A DNA stretch of 64,000 bases from Rubrivivax sp. (GTDB lineage: Bacteria > Pseudomonadota > Gammaproteobacteria > Burkholderiales > Burkholderiaceae_C), in contig JAIXRN010000101.1 of NCBI GenBank assembly GCA_027485165.1, positions 62,001 to 126,000 on the forward strand, given 5' to 3'. This document shows positions 55,286 through 64,000 of the stretch, in pieces. Within the stretch, counting starts at the first letter, position 1; the number at the start of each line of letters is the position of its first letter. The notes under the pieces are model-generated. The model was not told the origin of the DNA. It did not search any database and saw only the letters and a list, made by a program, of their open reading frames with translations. Position numbers and translations under genes: made by a program.

Positions 55286-55849
55286 ATGGCCCCCCACCTG
55301 CGCCCGACGATGCTGTCCGACCTGGCCTTCGTGCTGGACGTCGAGAACGACCCCGCCAACCGGCCCTACATCACCCCCTGGGACCGCACCCAGCATGAAG
55401 GCGCGGTGCGGTTCCCGGACTTCCGCCACTTCATCGTCGAACGCGAAGGCCAGCGTGACGGCTTCGTCATCCTGCAGGGCTGCCGCAGCCGGCACCGCAG
55501 CGTCGAACTCAAGCGCCTGGTGCTGGCCACGCATGGTCGCGGGCTGGGGCGGCAATGCCTGCGCCTGCTCAAGCAGATGGCCTTTCGCGACCTGCAGGCG
55601 CACCGCTTCTGGCTGGACGTGAAGGCGCAGAACCAGCGCGCGCTGGCGCTGTACGCCAGCGAAGGCTTTGTCGAGGAAGGCCGCCTGCGCGAAAGCGTGC
55701 GCGTGACGGCGGCCACGGGCCAGGACCCCGACAGCGCCTGGGACAGCCTGGTGGTGATGAGCCTGCTGGACCGCGAATACCAGGCCCGCCAGGCTCAGGG
55801 CCTGGAAACCGCCCCGTCGGGTGGGGCGGGCAGGGGCGGGCCGGCCTAG
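55286..55849 (+). CDS. GNAT family N-acetyltransferase downstream of parE
   Basis: A 187-residue acetyltransferase. TMLSDLAFVLDVENDPANRPYITPW is a RimJ-like N-terminus. LKRLVLATHGRGLGRQCLRLL is the acetyl-CoA binding motif, and HRFWLDVKAQNQRALALYASEGF is the classical GNAT C-terminal motif. ATG 55286 follows GGGGTGAG, a good Shine-Dalgarno; a GTG six bases upstream is less likely. The substrate is unknown. Its position 12 bases after parE suggests cotranscription. The last 20 residues are G/A/P-rich. Confidence 0.88.
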   Translation: MAPHLRPTMLSDLAFVLDVENDPANRPYITPWDRTQHEGAVRFPDFRHFIVEREGQRDGFVILQGCRSRHRSVELKRLVLATHGRGLGRQCLRLLKQMAFRDLQAHRFWLDVKAQNQRALALYASEGFVEEGRLRESVRVTAATGQDPDSAWDSLVVMSLLDREYQARQAQGLETAPSGGAGRGGPA

Positions 55850-55960
55850 ACGGCCGGAACTGGGGTTGGTCGCAGCAGAAGGCCGTCTGTCGCGCGCACT
55901 GCCGCGCGGGGCCGCGGGGTCCATAGACTCGGCGAACTTCTCTGAAAGGCAGGCGCCGCC

Positions 55961-57982
55961 ATGAGCCCACGTTTTCTGTCCCTTCACGCCCCGGCCTTGC
56001 TGCTGGCCGCCGGCGCGGCCTGTGCCCAGACAGGCACGGCCCCGGTACCGCCCGGCCGCAGCCCCATCCCGCTGCTGGACGTGGCCAGCATCAAGCAGCG
56101 CTGCGACGCAGAACTGGTCTCCGCGCGCAAGACCGTCGCTTCGCTGGAACGCCAGCGCAGCGCGCCCGGCACCGTGCTGGCGGGGCTGAACCGCCTGTCG
56201 CTGCAGATCGCGGCTTTCTCCAACCACGTCTACTTGATGGCCAACGTCGCGGTAGACAAGCCCACGCGCGACGCGGCCGAGGCCTGCGTGGCGAAGTGGA
56301 CGCCGCTGTCGACCGAGATCTATCAGAGCCAGGCCCTGTTCCAGCGCGTGAAGGCCACGCAGCCCCGGGACGCCATCGACCGCAGCTACCGCCAGGACCT
56401 GCTGGACAGCTTTGAAGCCACCGGGGCTTCGCTGCCGCCGGCCAAACGCGCCCGCGCCAAGGCCATCGAAGACGAACTCGGCCTCTTGGGCCTGGCTTAC
56501 CAGAAGGCCGTGAACGAAGACCCGACCACCGTCACGCTGACGGTGGCCGAAGCCGCTGGCCTGCCCGAGGCCTGGCTGGCCGCGCGCAAGCGCGACGCCG
56601 AAGGCCGTCTGGTGCTGGGCCTGGATTACCCCACCGTTGTGCCCTTCCTGCAAAGCGCCAACAGCGAAGACGCACGGCGCAAGGTGTGGACGGTCTTCCA
56701 GAGCCAGGGCGGCCGCGCCAACATCGACCGCCTGGACCAGGCGCTGAAGCTGCGGCAGGAACTGGCGCGCCTGCACGGCCAGCCCGACTACGCCAGCCAC
56801 GCCCTGAAAAGGCGCATGGCCGGCGACCCGAAGTCGGTGCTGGACTTCCTGGCCCGCGTGCGCAGTGCAGTGGTCGAACTGGAAAAGCGCGAGATCGCTG
56901 AACTGCGGGCTGAAAAGGCCGCGCTCCTGGGCCAGCCGCTGGACCAGGTGACGGTGCAGCGCTGGGACACCAGTTACCTGCAGGAACGCCTGAAGCGCGC
57001 CCGCTACAGCATCGACCAGGAAAAGCTGCGCGACTACTTCCCCACCCAGCCCAGCGTGCAGTTCGCCATCACCCTGGCCGAACGGCTCTATGGCATTGAA
57101 TTCGTGCGCGTGCCGGTGGCCGCCTGGCACCCGGACGTGCAGGTCTACGACGTCTACGACCGCGGGGCCAACGGCCAGCGAGCGGGCTTCATCGGCGGTG
57201 TGTACCTGGACCTGTTCCCGCGTGAGGGCAAGTACAACCACGCGGCGGCCTTCCCGGTCATGCCGGGTTCGACACTGAGCGGCCAGAAGCCGGTGTCGGT
57301 GTTGGTGACGAACTTCAACCCCAAGGGCCTGGACCACGACGAACTGGAAACCCTGCTGCACGAATTCGGCCATGTGCTGCACGGTGTGCTGTCCGACACC
57401 CGCTATGCCGACCAGAGCGGCACCTCGGTCAAGCGCGACTTCGTTGAAGCGCCTTCGCAGATGTTCGAGGAATGGGCGCGCCGCCCGGAAACCCTGGCCG
57501 TGCTGGCCGAGATCTGCAAGGAATGCCCGCGCCTGAGCCCGGAACAGCTGAAGCAGCTGGACGCCGCGCGCACCTTCGGCCGCGGCCTGCGTTACAGCCG
57601 GCAGTGGCAGTACGCCGCATACGACATGCAGCTGCACACCGCTTCGCCCACAGGTGCGCCGCAGGCCCTGCCCACCTGGGTGGCGCTGGAAAAGAGCATG
57701 CCGTTGGGCTACGTTGAAGGCACGCTGTTCCCGGCCAACTTCGGCCACTTGCTGGGCGGCTACGCGGCCGGCTACTACGGCTACATGTGGAGCGAGGTGA
57801 TGGCGCTGGATATGCTGTCGGCCTTCGGCGGCAAGCTGATGGACCCGGCCGTGGGCCGCCGCTACCGCGAGCTGATCCTGTCGCGCGGCGGCGAAGTGCC
57901 GCCGCAGGACATGGTCAAGGCCTTCCTGGGCCGCGCGCCCAGCCCGGACGCTTTCTTCAAGGAAATCACCGGGCAGCGCTGA
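55961..57982 (+). CDS. Exported M3 family oligopeptidase
   Basis: A 673-residue zinc metallopeptidase of the thimet oligopeptidase/Dcp family. The zinc motif is HEFGH (H467-H471) with downstream glutamate in DFVEAPSQMFEEW and the C-terminal YMWSEVMALDMLSAF. An N-terminal signal peptide (LHAPALLLAAGAACAQ) directs it to the periplasm, unlike cytosolic OpdA and like Dcp-type enzymes. It should trim short peptides for uptake or recycling. TAGACT at 55924-55929 and the Shine-Dalgarno-like AAGGCAGG precede the ATG. It converges on the SbtA-like gene with 24 bases between stops. Confidence 0.93.
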   Translation: MSPRFLSLHAPALLLAAGAACAQTGTAPVPPGRSPIPLLDVASIKQRCDAELVSARKTVASLERQRSAPGTVLAGLNRLSLQIAAFSNHVYLMANVAVDKPTRDAAEACVAKWTPLSTEIYQSQALFQRVKATQPRDAIDRSYRQDLLDSFEATGASLPPAKRARAKAIEDELGLLGLAYQKAVNEDPTTVTLTVAEAAGLPEAWLAARKRDAEGRLVLGLDYPTVVPFLQSANSEDARRKVWTVFQSQGGRANIDRLDQALKLRQELARLHGQPDYASHALKRRMAGDPKSVLDFLARVRSAVVELEKREIAELRAEKAALLGQPLDQVTVQRWDTSYLQERLKRARYSIDQEKLRDYFPTQPSVQFAITLAERLYGIEFVRVPVAAWHPDVQVYDVYDRGANGQRAGFIGGVYLDLFPREGKYNHAAAFPVMPGSTLSGQKPVSVLVTNFNPKGLDHDELETLLHEFGHVLHGVLSDTRYADQSGTSVKRDFVEAPSQMFEEWARRPETLAVLAEICKECPRLSPEQLKQLDAARTFGRGLRYSRQWQYAAYDMQLHTASPTGAPQALPTWVALEKSMPLGYVEGTLFPANFGHLLGGYAAGYYGYMWSEVMALDMLSAFGGKLMDPAVGRRYRELILSRGGEVPPQDMVKAFLGRAPSPDAFFKEITGQR

Positions 57983-58006
57983 TGTGTCAGCCAGGGTGCC
58001 GGGCCT

Positions 58007-58981
58007 TCAGCGCCCGGCCAGCCAGGCCGCGTACTGGTAGTACAGGGGCAGCCCCAGCAGCAGGTTGAAGGGCAGGGTCACGCCCAGCGAAGCCGTCAGG
58101 TAGATGCCCGGGTTGGCTTGCGGCAGCGAAGCGCGGCAGGCCGCCGGCGCGTCGATGAACGACGCACTGGCGCAAATGGCCCCGAACACGAAGGCCCCGC
58201 CCAGCGACAGCCCCACCGTGTGCCCCAGGGTCACGCCCACCAGGCCGTTGAACACCGGCATCAGCATGCCGAAGCCCAGCATGAAGCGGCCCACGGCGCG
58301 GAAGGCCTGGATCTGCCGCGCCGCGGTGATGCCCATTTCCAGCAGGAAGAGCATCAGCATGCCGCGGAACAGCCCTTCGTAGAAGGGAGATATCTGCTGC
58401 CACTGGCCGTCGGTGGCCAGCGCGCCGATGAGCATGCCGCCGCCCAGCAGCAGGATGCCGCGGCCACGGATCACGCTCAGGAACAGCTCGCCCGCTTTCA
58501 CCCCGCCCTGCTGCCGCCCCATCGCCACGCGTGCCAACACCAGCGAGAAGATGACGCCGAATTCCATCAGCGCCACCATCGCGGCCATGTAGCCCTCGGC
58601 GGGCGTGTTCATGGCGGATGCAAAGCTCATCGACGCGAAGAAGGTGGCCGTGGACACCGACCCGTAGTGCGCGGCAATGGCTGCCGCGTTCGAGATGTCG
58701 AACCCGCCCAGCCGCAGCGTGACGACGTAGACCAGGCTGGGAATGGCAAACGTCATTAGCAGTGTCACGCCGATCAGGGGCAGCACGTCGCTGGTGTTGG
58801 CGCGAGCCAGTTCGCGCCCGCCGGTCAGACCCAGCGAGAACAGCAGGTAGATCGACAGCAGCTTGATCACCGCTTCGGGCAGTTCCAATTCGCTCTTCAC
58901 GAAGCCGGCGACTGCACCCAGCACGAAGGCCAGCACGATGGGCTGCAGCAGGTTGCTGGCCAGCAGGTCCAGGCCGGGCAT
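58007..58981 (-). CDS. SbtA-like sodium-dependent bicarbonate transport family permease
   Basis: A 324-residue inner-membrane protein with about ten spans. The first (LLASNLLQPIVLAFVLGAVAGF) and the symmetric repeat regions GLTGGRELA and HYGSVSTATFFASMSFA are features of the SbtA/DUF897 family. In cyanobacteria SbtA is a sodium-dependent bicarbonate importer; in heterotrophs the substrate is uncertain. No SbtB-type PII partner gene lies next to it. ATG 58981 with GGAGA 7 bases upstream fits. It diverges from parC over 286 bases. Confidence 0.88.
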   Translation of the reverse strand: MPGLDLLASNLLQPIVLAFVLGAVAGFVKSELELPEAVIKLLSIYLLFSLGLTGGRELARANTSDVLPLIGVTLLMTFAIPSLVYVVTLRLGGFDISNAAAIAAHYGSVSTATFFASMSFASAMNTPAEGYMAAMVALMEFGVIFSLVLARVAMGRQQGGVKAGELFLSVIRGRGILLLGGGMLIGALATDGQWQQISPFYEGLFRGMLMLFLLEMGITAARQIQAFRAVGRFMLGFGMLMPVFNGLVGVTLGHTVGLSLGGAFVFGAICASASFIDAPAACRASLPQANPGIYLTASLGVTLPFNLLLGLPLYYQYAAWLAGR

Positions 58982-59267
58982 GGGCGTTCTCCAGGGGGTT
59001 GCTTCAGGCGCCGGGACGACGCGAAAGTGGCGCATGCTAGGCAGTGGTCTTCCTGGCGTCCAATGCCGCTTGCGTGCGTTTCCGTTGCCTGAAACAGAAC
59101 GATCGGGGTCCCCGGTCGCAGTTTGTCTTCGGCGCCGGCAGGGGCTGGCCGGCGCCCGGTGCCGGGCTTGAACGACGCTGGGCGAGAATCGCGGCCCGCC
59201 TGGCTTTCCTCCCGCCCCGGCCCCGCCCGGCCCCCCTTCACCGCAGCCTGCGGCCCCCGCTTGCCCG
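58982..59267. other. 286-base divergent region between SbtA-like gene and parC
   Basis: Contains the Shine-Dalgarno of the SbtA-like gene at its left end and a perfect 9-bp hairpin at 59131-59156. A GAGAAT hexamer (59184-59189) is a weak -10 candidate for parC. No open frame in it looks like a gene. Confidence 0.5.
59131..59156. other. Perfect 9-bp GC-rich hairpin upstream of parC
   Basis: GGCGCCGGC, 8-base loop, GCCGGCGCC. It lies 112 bases before the parC start and about 150 bases before the SbtA-like start, so it could form in the leader mRNA of either gene. No T-run follows, so it is not an intrinsic terminator. Confidence 0.6.
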
Positions 59268-61589
59268 ATGTCTGACCTGTTCACCCCACCCGCCCCCGAC
59301 CCCGCAGACGCCCTGCCGCTGTCCGACTACGCCGAACGCGCCTACCTGGAATACGCCCTGTCGGTGGTGAAGGGCCGGGCGCTGCCCGACGTCTGCGACG
59401 GCAACAAGCCGGTGCAGCGGCGCATCCTGTACGCCATGCACCGCATGGGCCTGGCCTTCACCACGGCCGGGGGCCCGCGCCCTGTGAAGAGCGCCCGTGT
59501 GGTGGGCGACGTGCTGGGCCGCTACCACCCGCATGGCGACACCGCCGCCTACGACGCGCTGGTGCGCATGGCGCAGGACTTCAGCCAGCGCTACCCCTTG
59601 ATCGACGGCCAGGGCAACTTCGGCAGCCGCGACGGCGACGGCGCTGCGGCCATGCGCTACACCGAAGCACGCCTGTCGCCGATCGCACGGTTGATGCTGG
59701 ACGAAATCGACGAAGGCACGGTCGACTTCCAGCCCAACTACGACGGCAGCACCGAAGAACCCCGGCAGCTGCCGGCGCGCCTGCCCTTCGTGCTGCTGAA
59801 CGGCGCCAGCGGCATCGCGGTGGGCCTGGCGACCGAAATCCCCAGCCACAACCTGCGTGAAGTGGCTGCCGCTGCCGTGGCGCTGCTGAAGAACGAAGCG
59901 CTGACGGACGACGAGCTGTTCGCCCTGCTGCCCGCGCCGGACTTTCCTGGCGGCGGGCAGATCATCAGCAGCACCGCCGAGATTCGCGACGCTTACCGCA
60001 GCGGCCGCGGCAGCCTGAAGGTGCGCGCGCGCTGGGTCATCGAAGACCTGGCCCGCGGCCAGTGGCAGCTGGTGGTGACTGAGCTGCCGCCCGGCACCAG
60101 CACGCAGGACGTGCTGCTGCAGATCGGCGAACTGACCAACCCCACCATCAAGACCGGCAAGAAGGCCTTGTCGGCCGAACAGGTGCAGACCAAGCAGGTC
60201 TTGCTGGCAGTGCTGGACAAGGCGCGCGACGAAAGCGGCAAGGAAAACGCCGTGCGCCTGGTGTTCGAACCCAAGAGCCGCAGCATCGAGCAGAGCGAAC
60301 TCATCACCACCCTGCTGGCCCACACCAGCCTGGAAAGCAACGCCCCCGTCAACCTGACGATGGTGGGCCGCGACGGCCGCCCCACGGCCAAGAGCCTGCG
60401 CCGCATGCTGGTCGAATGGCTGGACTTCCGCACGGCCACGGTGCAGCGCCGCACGCAGCACCGGCTGCAGAAGGTACTGGACCGCATCCACGTGCTGGAA
60501 GGCCGGCAGCTGGTGCTGCTGAACATCGACGAGGTGATCCGCATCATCCGCAACGCCGACGAGCCCAAGCCGGCGCTGATCGACCGCTTCAAGCTCAGCG
60601 ACCGCCAGGCCGAAGACATCCTGGAAATCCGCCTGCGCCAGCTGGCGCGGCTGGAAGCCATCCGCATCGAACAGGAACTGAAGGACCTGCGCGAACAGCA
60701 GGGCAAGCTGGAAGACATCCTGTCGTCGCCCACGGCGCTGAAGCGCACGGTGGCGAAGGAAATCGAAGCCGACACCAAGGCCCACGGCGACGAACGCCGC
60801 ACCCTGGTGCAGGAAGACCGCCGCGCCGTCGCCGAGGTGAAGGTGGTGGACGAGCCGGTGACGGTGGTCGTCAGCGCGAAGGGCTGGGTGCGGGCGCTTA
60901 AGGGCCACGAGGTGGACCCCGTGACGCTGGCCTTCAAGGCGGGTGACACGCTGTACGGCGCCTTTGCCTGCCGCAGCGTGGACACGCTGCTGGTGTTCGG
61001 CACGGCGGCCAAGGGCAGTGGCCGTGTCTACAGCGTGGCCGTGGCCGGGCTGCCGGGCGGGCGGGGCGATGGCGTGCCCATCACCAGCCTGATCGACCTG
61101 GAAAGCGGCACCCAGGTGGCCCACAGCTTTGCTGGCGCAGCCGACACCACGCTGCTGCTGGCCAACACCGGCGGCTACGGCCTGCTGGCCCAGGCGCGCG
61201 ACATGCAGGGCCGCAACAAGGGCGGCAAGGCCTTCCTGAGCCTGGAGGACGGCGAACACCTGCTGCCGCCCGTGGCGGTGGCTGCCGGCCACAGCCAGGT
61301 GGCCTGCCTGGCGCTGGACGGCCGGCTGCTGAGCTTTGCGCTGGACGAACTGAAGCTGCAGCGCGCCGGCGGCCGCGGCCTGACGCTGATGGACGTGGAC
61401 GCCAAGGCGCCGCTGCTGTCGGTGGCCACCTTCACCAGCGGCGTGAAGGTGCTGGGCAGCGGCCGCGGCGGAAAGGCCAAGGAAGAAGACCTGCGGCCGG
61501 CCGCGCTGGCGGCCTATGCCGGCAAGCGGGCACGCAAGGGGCGGAAGGTCGAAGGGCTGGTGAAGGTGGCGCGGGTGCTGCCGCTGTAG
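59268..61589 (+). CDS. parC: DNA topoisomerase IV subunit A
   Basis: A 773-residue type IIA topoisomerase breakage-reunion subunit. The active tyrosine is Y131 in [10 protein letters not shown]; the quinolone-determining region reads [17 protein letters not shown] with T92 and D96 at the positions of Escherichia coli S80 and E84. The C-terminal beta-propeller is short and irregular ([20 protein letters not shown]; repeats of [15 protein letters not shown] type), typical of ParC rather than GyrA. ATG 59268 gives [23 protein letters not shown]. It works with ParE encoded 4 kb upstream. Confidence 0.97.
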   Translation: MSDLFTPPAPDPADALPLSDYAERAYLEYALSVVKGRALPDVCDGNKPVQRRILYAMHRMGLAFTTAGGPRPVKSARVVGDVLGRYHPHGDTAAYDALVRMAQDFSQRYPLIDGQGNFGSRDGDGAAAMRYTEARLSPIARLMLDEIDEGTVDFQPNYDGSTEEPRQLPARLPFVLLNGASGIAVGLATEIPSHNLREVAAAAVALLKNEALTDDELFALLPAPDFPGGGQIISSTAEIRDAYRSGRGSLKVRARWVIEDLARGQWQLVVTELPPGTSTQDVLLQIGELTNPTIKTGKKALSAEQVQTKQVLLAVLDKARDESGKENAVRLVFEPKSRSIEQSELITTLLAHTSLESNAPVNLTMVGRDGRPTAKSLRRMLVEWLDFRTATVQRRTQHRLQKVLDRIHVLEGRQLVLLNIDEVIRIIRNADEPKPALIDRFKLSDRQAEDILEIRLRQLARLEAIRIEQELKDLREQQGKLEDILSSPTALKRTVAKEIEADTKAHGDERRTLVQEDRRAVAEVKVVDEPVTVVVSAKGWVRALKGHEVDPVTLAFKAGDTLYGAFACRSVDTLLVFGTAAKGSGRVYSVAVAGLPGGRGDGVPITSLIDLESGTQVAHSFAGAADTTLLLANTGGYGLLAQARDMQGRNKGGKAFLSLEDGEHLLPPVAVAAGHSQVACLALDGRLLSFALDELKLQRAGGRGLTLMDVDAKAPLLSVATFTSGVKVLGSGRGGKAKEEDLRPAALAAYAGKRARKGRKVEGLVKVARVLPL

Positions 61590-61673
61590 GGGCTGGGCCG
61601 GGCTTGTCGGTCTGAGCCCCAGCCCGCCTTTGCCAGGTTCAGCCTCGCGCCGCCCGGGGCCTCGCGTCCGGTC

Positions 61674-62168
61674 TCAGCGCAGCCGCTTCAGCAGCAACCA
61701 GGCCCCCACCAGCGCGAAGGCAGCAAACAGGCCCATGCTCCAGAACTCGTAGGGCAGACCGAACAGATTGACCTTCGCGTCTGCACAGCTGGCATACGCC
61801 GCGAAGACCTGCGGCAGCCGGGCGTCCAGTGTCAGGGTGCTCAGGATGCGGTCGGCCAGGGTCAGGTTGCAGCTGGCGGATGACGAGGCCACGAAGTGCT
61901 GCCACAGCGCTGCGGCCATGCCGGCCAGGGCCGTCACGACCAGCCCAGCAGCAGCGCTGCGCTGGCCGGGCAGGGTGCGCCACAGCACGCCCAGCAGGGC
62001 CGCGGCGGCCACCAGCAGGAAGATCAGGCGCTGCAGCACGCACCAGGGGCAGGGCTGCATGTCGAACACATGCTGGCTCACCAGCGCCGCCGCCACGGCT
62101 GCCACGGCCAGGCCGGCCAGCGCCGCCAGCAGCCCCGTCACGGGGGCTGGGCGATGCATCAGCCTCAC
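61674..62168 (-). CDS. dsbB: Disulfide bond formation protein B
   Basis: A 164-residue four-helix inner-membrane protein that reoxidises DsbA and passes electrons to quinones. The first cysteine pair is CPWC (C40/C43), followed by VLQRL; the second periplasmic pair is C100 (SSSASCNLTLAD) and C128 (AAYASCADAK). Hydrophobic segments at about 12-30, 45-62, 72-90 and 140-160 match the family. The GTG start at 62168 overlaps the ridA stop (GTGA); an ATG at 62159 is an alternative. It converges on parC with 84 bases between stops. Confidence 0.95.
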   Translation of the reverse strand: MRLMHRPAPVTGLLAALAGLAVAAVAAALVSQHVFDMQPCPWCVLQRLIFLLVAAAALLGVLWRTLPGQRSAAAGLVVTALAGMAAALWQHFVASSSASCNLTLADRILSTLTLDARLPQVFAAYASCADAKVNLFGLPYEFWSMGLFAAFALVGAWLLLKRLR

Positions 62169-62623
62169 TTCAGTTCGGCGATCAGTTCTATTTCCACGCA
62201 GGCGCCCATGGGCAGCTGGGCCACGCCGAAAGCACTGCGGGCATGCGCGCCGACCTCGGGGCCCAGCACCTGCACCAGCAGTTCGCTGGCGCCATTCGTC
62301 ACCAGGTGGTGTTCGGTGAACGTGGGGCTGCTGTTGACGAGGCTCAGCACCTTCACGATGCGGGCCACCTGGTCCAGGCTGCCGGCAGCAGCCTGCAAGG
62401 TGCCCAGCAGGTCGATGGCCACGGCGCGGGCGGCGGCCTTGGCTTCGTCGGTCGTCATGTCGGTGCCCAGCTGGCCGGGCCAGGCCTTGCCGTCGCGCTT
62501 GGCGATATGGCCCGAGATGAACACCAGCGCGCCTGAACGCACGAAGGGCACATACGCAGCGGCCGGGGTGGCCACCGGGGGCAGGGTGATGCCCAGGGCC
62601 TGCAAGCGGTCTTGAACGCTCAT
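62165..62623 (-). CDS. RidA family protein (YjgF/YER057c/UK114)
   Basis: A 152-residue protein with the RidA-like chorismate-mutase fold: AYVPFVRSGALVFISGHIAKRDGK (strand/loop region broken across), GTLQAAAGSLDQVARIVKVLSLVN and LPMGACVEIELIAELK at the C-terminus. It belongs to the 150-residue branch (sometimes called Rid2/3), not the canonical 128-residue RidA, and the RidA catalytic arginine context (R in the -CVAR- motif) is not seen, since the tail reads ACVEIELIAE. It may deaminate imines or have another role. The promoter overlaps that of divergent comEC. Confidence 0.87.
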   Translation of the reverse strand: MSVQDRLQALGITLPPVATPAAAYVPFVRSGALVFISGHIAKRDGKAWPGQLGTDMTTDEAKAAARAVAIDLLGTLQAAAGSLDQVARIVKVLSLVNSSPTFTEHHLVTNGASELLVQVLGPEVGAHARSAFGVAQLPMGACVEIELIAELK

Positions 62624-62668
62624 GAGAGGGAGCCCTTCAGAGGGCAGAAGCGGGTCGATCGGTCATCC

Positions 62669-62674
62669 TACACT
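62669..62674 (+). promoter_or_regulatory. -10-like box TACACT before comEC
   Basis: TACACT ends 6 bases before ATG 62681 (GGGCCC between, no Shine-Dalgarno). On the minus strand the same stretch holds TAGGAT, a possible -10 for ridA, so the two divergent promoters would overlap. Confidence 0.38.
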
Positions 62675-62680
62675 GGGCCC

Positions 62681-64000
62681 ATGCAGGTGTCGGCCTTCCC
62701 CTGGCTGCCTTCGCCAGGCTGGCCCGGGCCGGGCATGCGGATGGCCTGGCTGGCCATGGCCTGGCTGGGCGGCGTCGCGTTGCAACTGCAGCAGCCGGCC
62801 TTGTGGCCGGGCGTTGCGTTGGCACTGGTGCTGGCAGCGCTGCTGTTGTCCGGCGCCGCGGCCTGGTGGTCTGGGCGGGCCGGTGCGCGCTGGTTGGCGG
62901 GGCTGGCGTTGGTGGCTTGCCTGGGTGCGGCGCTGACCCACGGTCGCGCGGCGCTGCGCCTGGCCGACGCCCTGCCGCCCGGCCTGGAAGGCGTGGACTT
63001 GCTGGTGACGGGCGTTGTCGCCGACCTGCCCCAGCCCAGCCTGCAGGGCACGCGCTTCGTGCTGCAGGTGGAAGCCGCCGCGCTGGCGGCCGCGCCGGGC
63101 CAGCCCCTGCGGCTGCCGCAGCGCCTGGCCCTGGGCTGGTACCGCGGGGCCGAGCTCGACGCGCTCATCGCCGGTGCGCCTGAAGACCTGCGCGCCGGCG
63201 ACCGCTGGCAGCTCACGCTGCGCCTGAAGCAGCCGCACGGCACGATGAACCCGCATGGCTTCGACCTGGAGCTGTGGCTGTTCGAACGCGGCATCCGCGC
63301 CAGCGGCAGCGTGCGGGCGGTGCCCGGGGCCGTGAACCGGCGGCTGGGCGTGGCGGTGGGCCAGCCGGTGCAGCGTGCGCGCCAGGCGTTGCGCGACGCC
63401 ATCACGCGCCAGGTGCCCGATGCGTCGGCCGCCGGGGTGCTGGCGGCCCTGGTGATCGGCGACCAGGCGGCCATCGAGCGCGATGACTGGGACGTCTTCC
63501 GCAGCACCGGCGTGGCGCACCTGATGGCCATTTCAGGCCTGCACGTGACGATGTTCGCCTGGGCCGCCGCCGCGGTGCTGGGCTGGGTCTGGCGGGCCAG
63601 CCCGCGCGCCATGCTGGCCCTGCCCACGCCCGCGGCGGCGCGCTGGGGCGGGTTCGCCCTGGCGGCGGCCTATGCCGTGCTGGCGGGCTGGGCGGTGCCG
63701 GCGCAGCGCACGGTTTACATGCTGGCGGCCGTGGCCCTGCTGCGCAGCCTGGGCCTGCGCTGGCCGCTGCCCGGGGTGCTGCTGGCCACGGCCTGTGTGG
63801 TCACGCTGGTCGACCCCTGGGCGCTGCTGCAACCTGGCTTCTGGCTGTCGTTCGTGGCCGTGGGGCTGCTGGTGGTGTCTGAACCCCTGCAGCCCGCCGT
63901 GCCGGCCCAGCAGGCGCCAGGGGCAGGCCCAGCCGTGGGGCCGCGGCTGCGCGCCGGCTTGCTCGGCGGGCTGCGCACGCAGGCCGTGGCCACGGCGGGG
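62681..64000 (+). CDS. comEC: ComEC/Rec2 DNA internalisation channel (C-terminus cut by window edge)
   Basis: The first 440 codons of the competence DNA-uptake channel, which carries single-stranded DNA across the inner membrane. Visible parts: N-terminal membrane helices (about residues 15-75), the soluble OB-fold domain DUF4131 (about 80-240: VDLLVTGVVADLPQPSLQGTR), and the Competence domain beginning with VLAALVIGDQAAIERDDWDVF and HLMAISGLHVTMFAWAAA, the ComEC signature. The metallo-beta-lactamase-like C-terminal part lies beyond the right edge. No other competence genes are in the window. Confidence 0.95.
   Translation, partial: MQVSAFPWLPSPGWPGPGMRMAWLAMAWLGGVALQLQQPALWPGVALALVLAALLLSGAAAWWSGRAGARWLAGLALVACLGAALTHGRAALRLADALPPGLEGVDLLVTGVVADLPQPSLQGTRFVLQVEAAALAAAPGQPLRLPQRLALGWYRGAELDALIAGAPEDLRAGDRWQLTLRLKQPHGTMNPHGFDLELWLFERGIRASGSVRAVPGAVNRRLGVAVGQPVQRARQALRDAITRQVPDASAAGVLAALVIGDQAAIERDDWDVFRSTGVAHLMAISGLHVTMFAWAAAAVLGWVWRASPRAMLALPTPAAARWGGFALAAAYAVLAGWAVPAQRTVYMLAAVALLRSLGLRWPLPGVLLATACVVTLVDPWALLQPGFWLSFVAVGLLVVSEPLQPAVPAQQAPGAGPAVGPRLRAGLLGGLRTQAVATAG

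Noticed and set aside
53858-57748. Nearly 1300-codon open frame on the minus strand across parE, the acetyltransferase and the M3 peptidase
   Set aside because: It spans three clearly real plus-strand genes and their intergenic regions, and its translation is low-complexity H/Q/V/A-rich, as expected from third-position GC bias.
59541-59559. Thr/Asp at ParC quinolone hot spots (T92, D96) as resistance mutations
   Set aside because: These residues differ from Escherichia coli but are, to my knowledge, natural variants in type IIA topoisomerases of other lineages; nothing shows acquired resistance.

Overview
The window is dense, high-GC (roughly 68%) chromosomal DNA from a betaproteobacterium. 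Gene content and order point to the Burkholderiales, most likely the Rubrivivax/Leptothrix/Comamonadaceae side. The markers are an alaS/dut/coaBC/dapA-bamC/parE/parC core, an Aer-type chemoreceptor, an Oar-type TonB receptor and a dipeptide ABC operon. The genus is inference. I see no insertion sequence, prophage, CRISPR array or rRNA. One tRNA gene (Gly, anticodon CCC) is present.

Layout. 0-5.4 kb: an acetyltransferase cut by the left edge and a MoxR ATPase, divergent from a diheme cytochrome c, then an alkylation-repair operon (Ada-sensor/AlkA fusion, stand-alone Ogt, DMT exporter). 5.5-10.4 kb: an AlgZ/AlgR-type two-component pair, divergent from an AlgC-type phosphomannomutase and the Kdo transferase waaA. 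10.4-16.8 kb: a Cache chemoreceptor, a tetR-methyltransferase-tolC gene string with an operator palindrome, uppP and trmB. 16.9-23.3 kb: a large DUF6351-like lipoprotein, an LEA14-like lipoprotein gene broken by one stop codon, tRNA-Gly, a degenerate GGDEF protein, gabD and a Phd/VapC pair. 23.4-33 kb: alaS, a bidirectional terminator, an Oar-like TonB receptor, a YhhY-like acetyltransferase, a SEC-C protein and a PAS chemoreceptor. 33-41 kb: coaBC-dut, an FKBP isomerase, a JmjC ribosomal oxygenase, an alanine-rich lipoprotein, dapA-bamC, and an MFS/small membrane protein/methyltransferase string.

41.9-53.2 kb is the main metabolic cluster. It holds dadA, an Asp/Glu/hydantoin/allantoin-racemase-family protein, a five-gene peptide-type ABC transporter and an AMI1-like amidase. 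These converge on an AllA-like ureidoglycolate lyase plus an M20 allantoate/N-carbamoyl amino acid hydrolase. Together they suggest uptake and breakdown of ureido or amide compounds. 53.3-61.6 kb: parE and parC, separated by an acetyltransferase, an exported M3 peptidase and an SbtA-like permease. 61.7-64 kb: dsbB, ridA and the start of comEC.

The broadest pattern I noticed is regulatory. At least eight genes have a -10-like hexamer ending only 6-9 bases before the start codon and no Shine-Dalgarno sequence, as expected for leaderless or nearly leaderless mRNAs. Other points worth a look are FliA-like promoters before both chemoreceptors, a racemase lacking its second catalytic cysteine, a 12-bp in-frame repeat inside waaA, and the single-base nonsense change in the LEA14-like gene. 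I found no obviously new multi-gene defence or mobile system.
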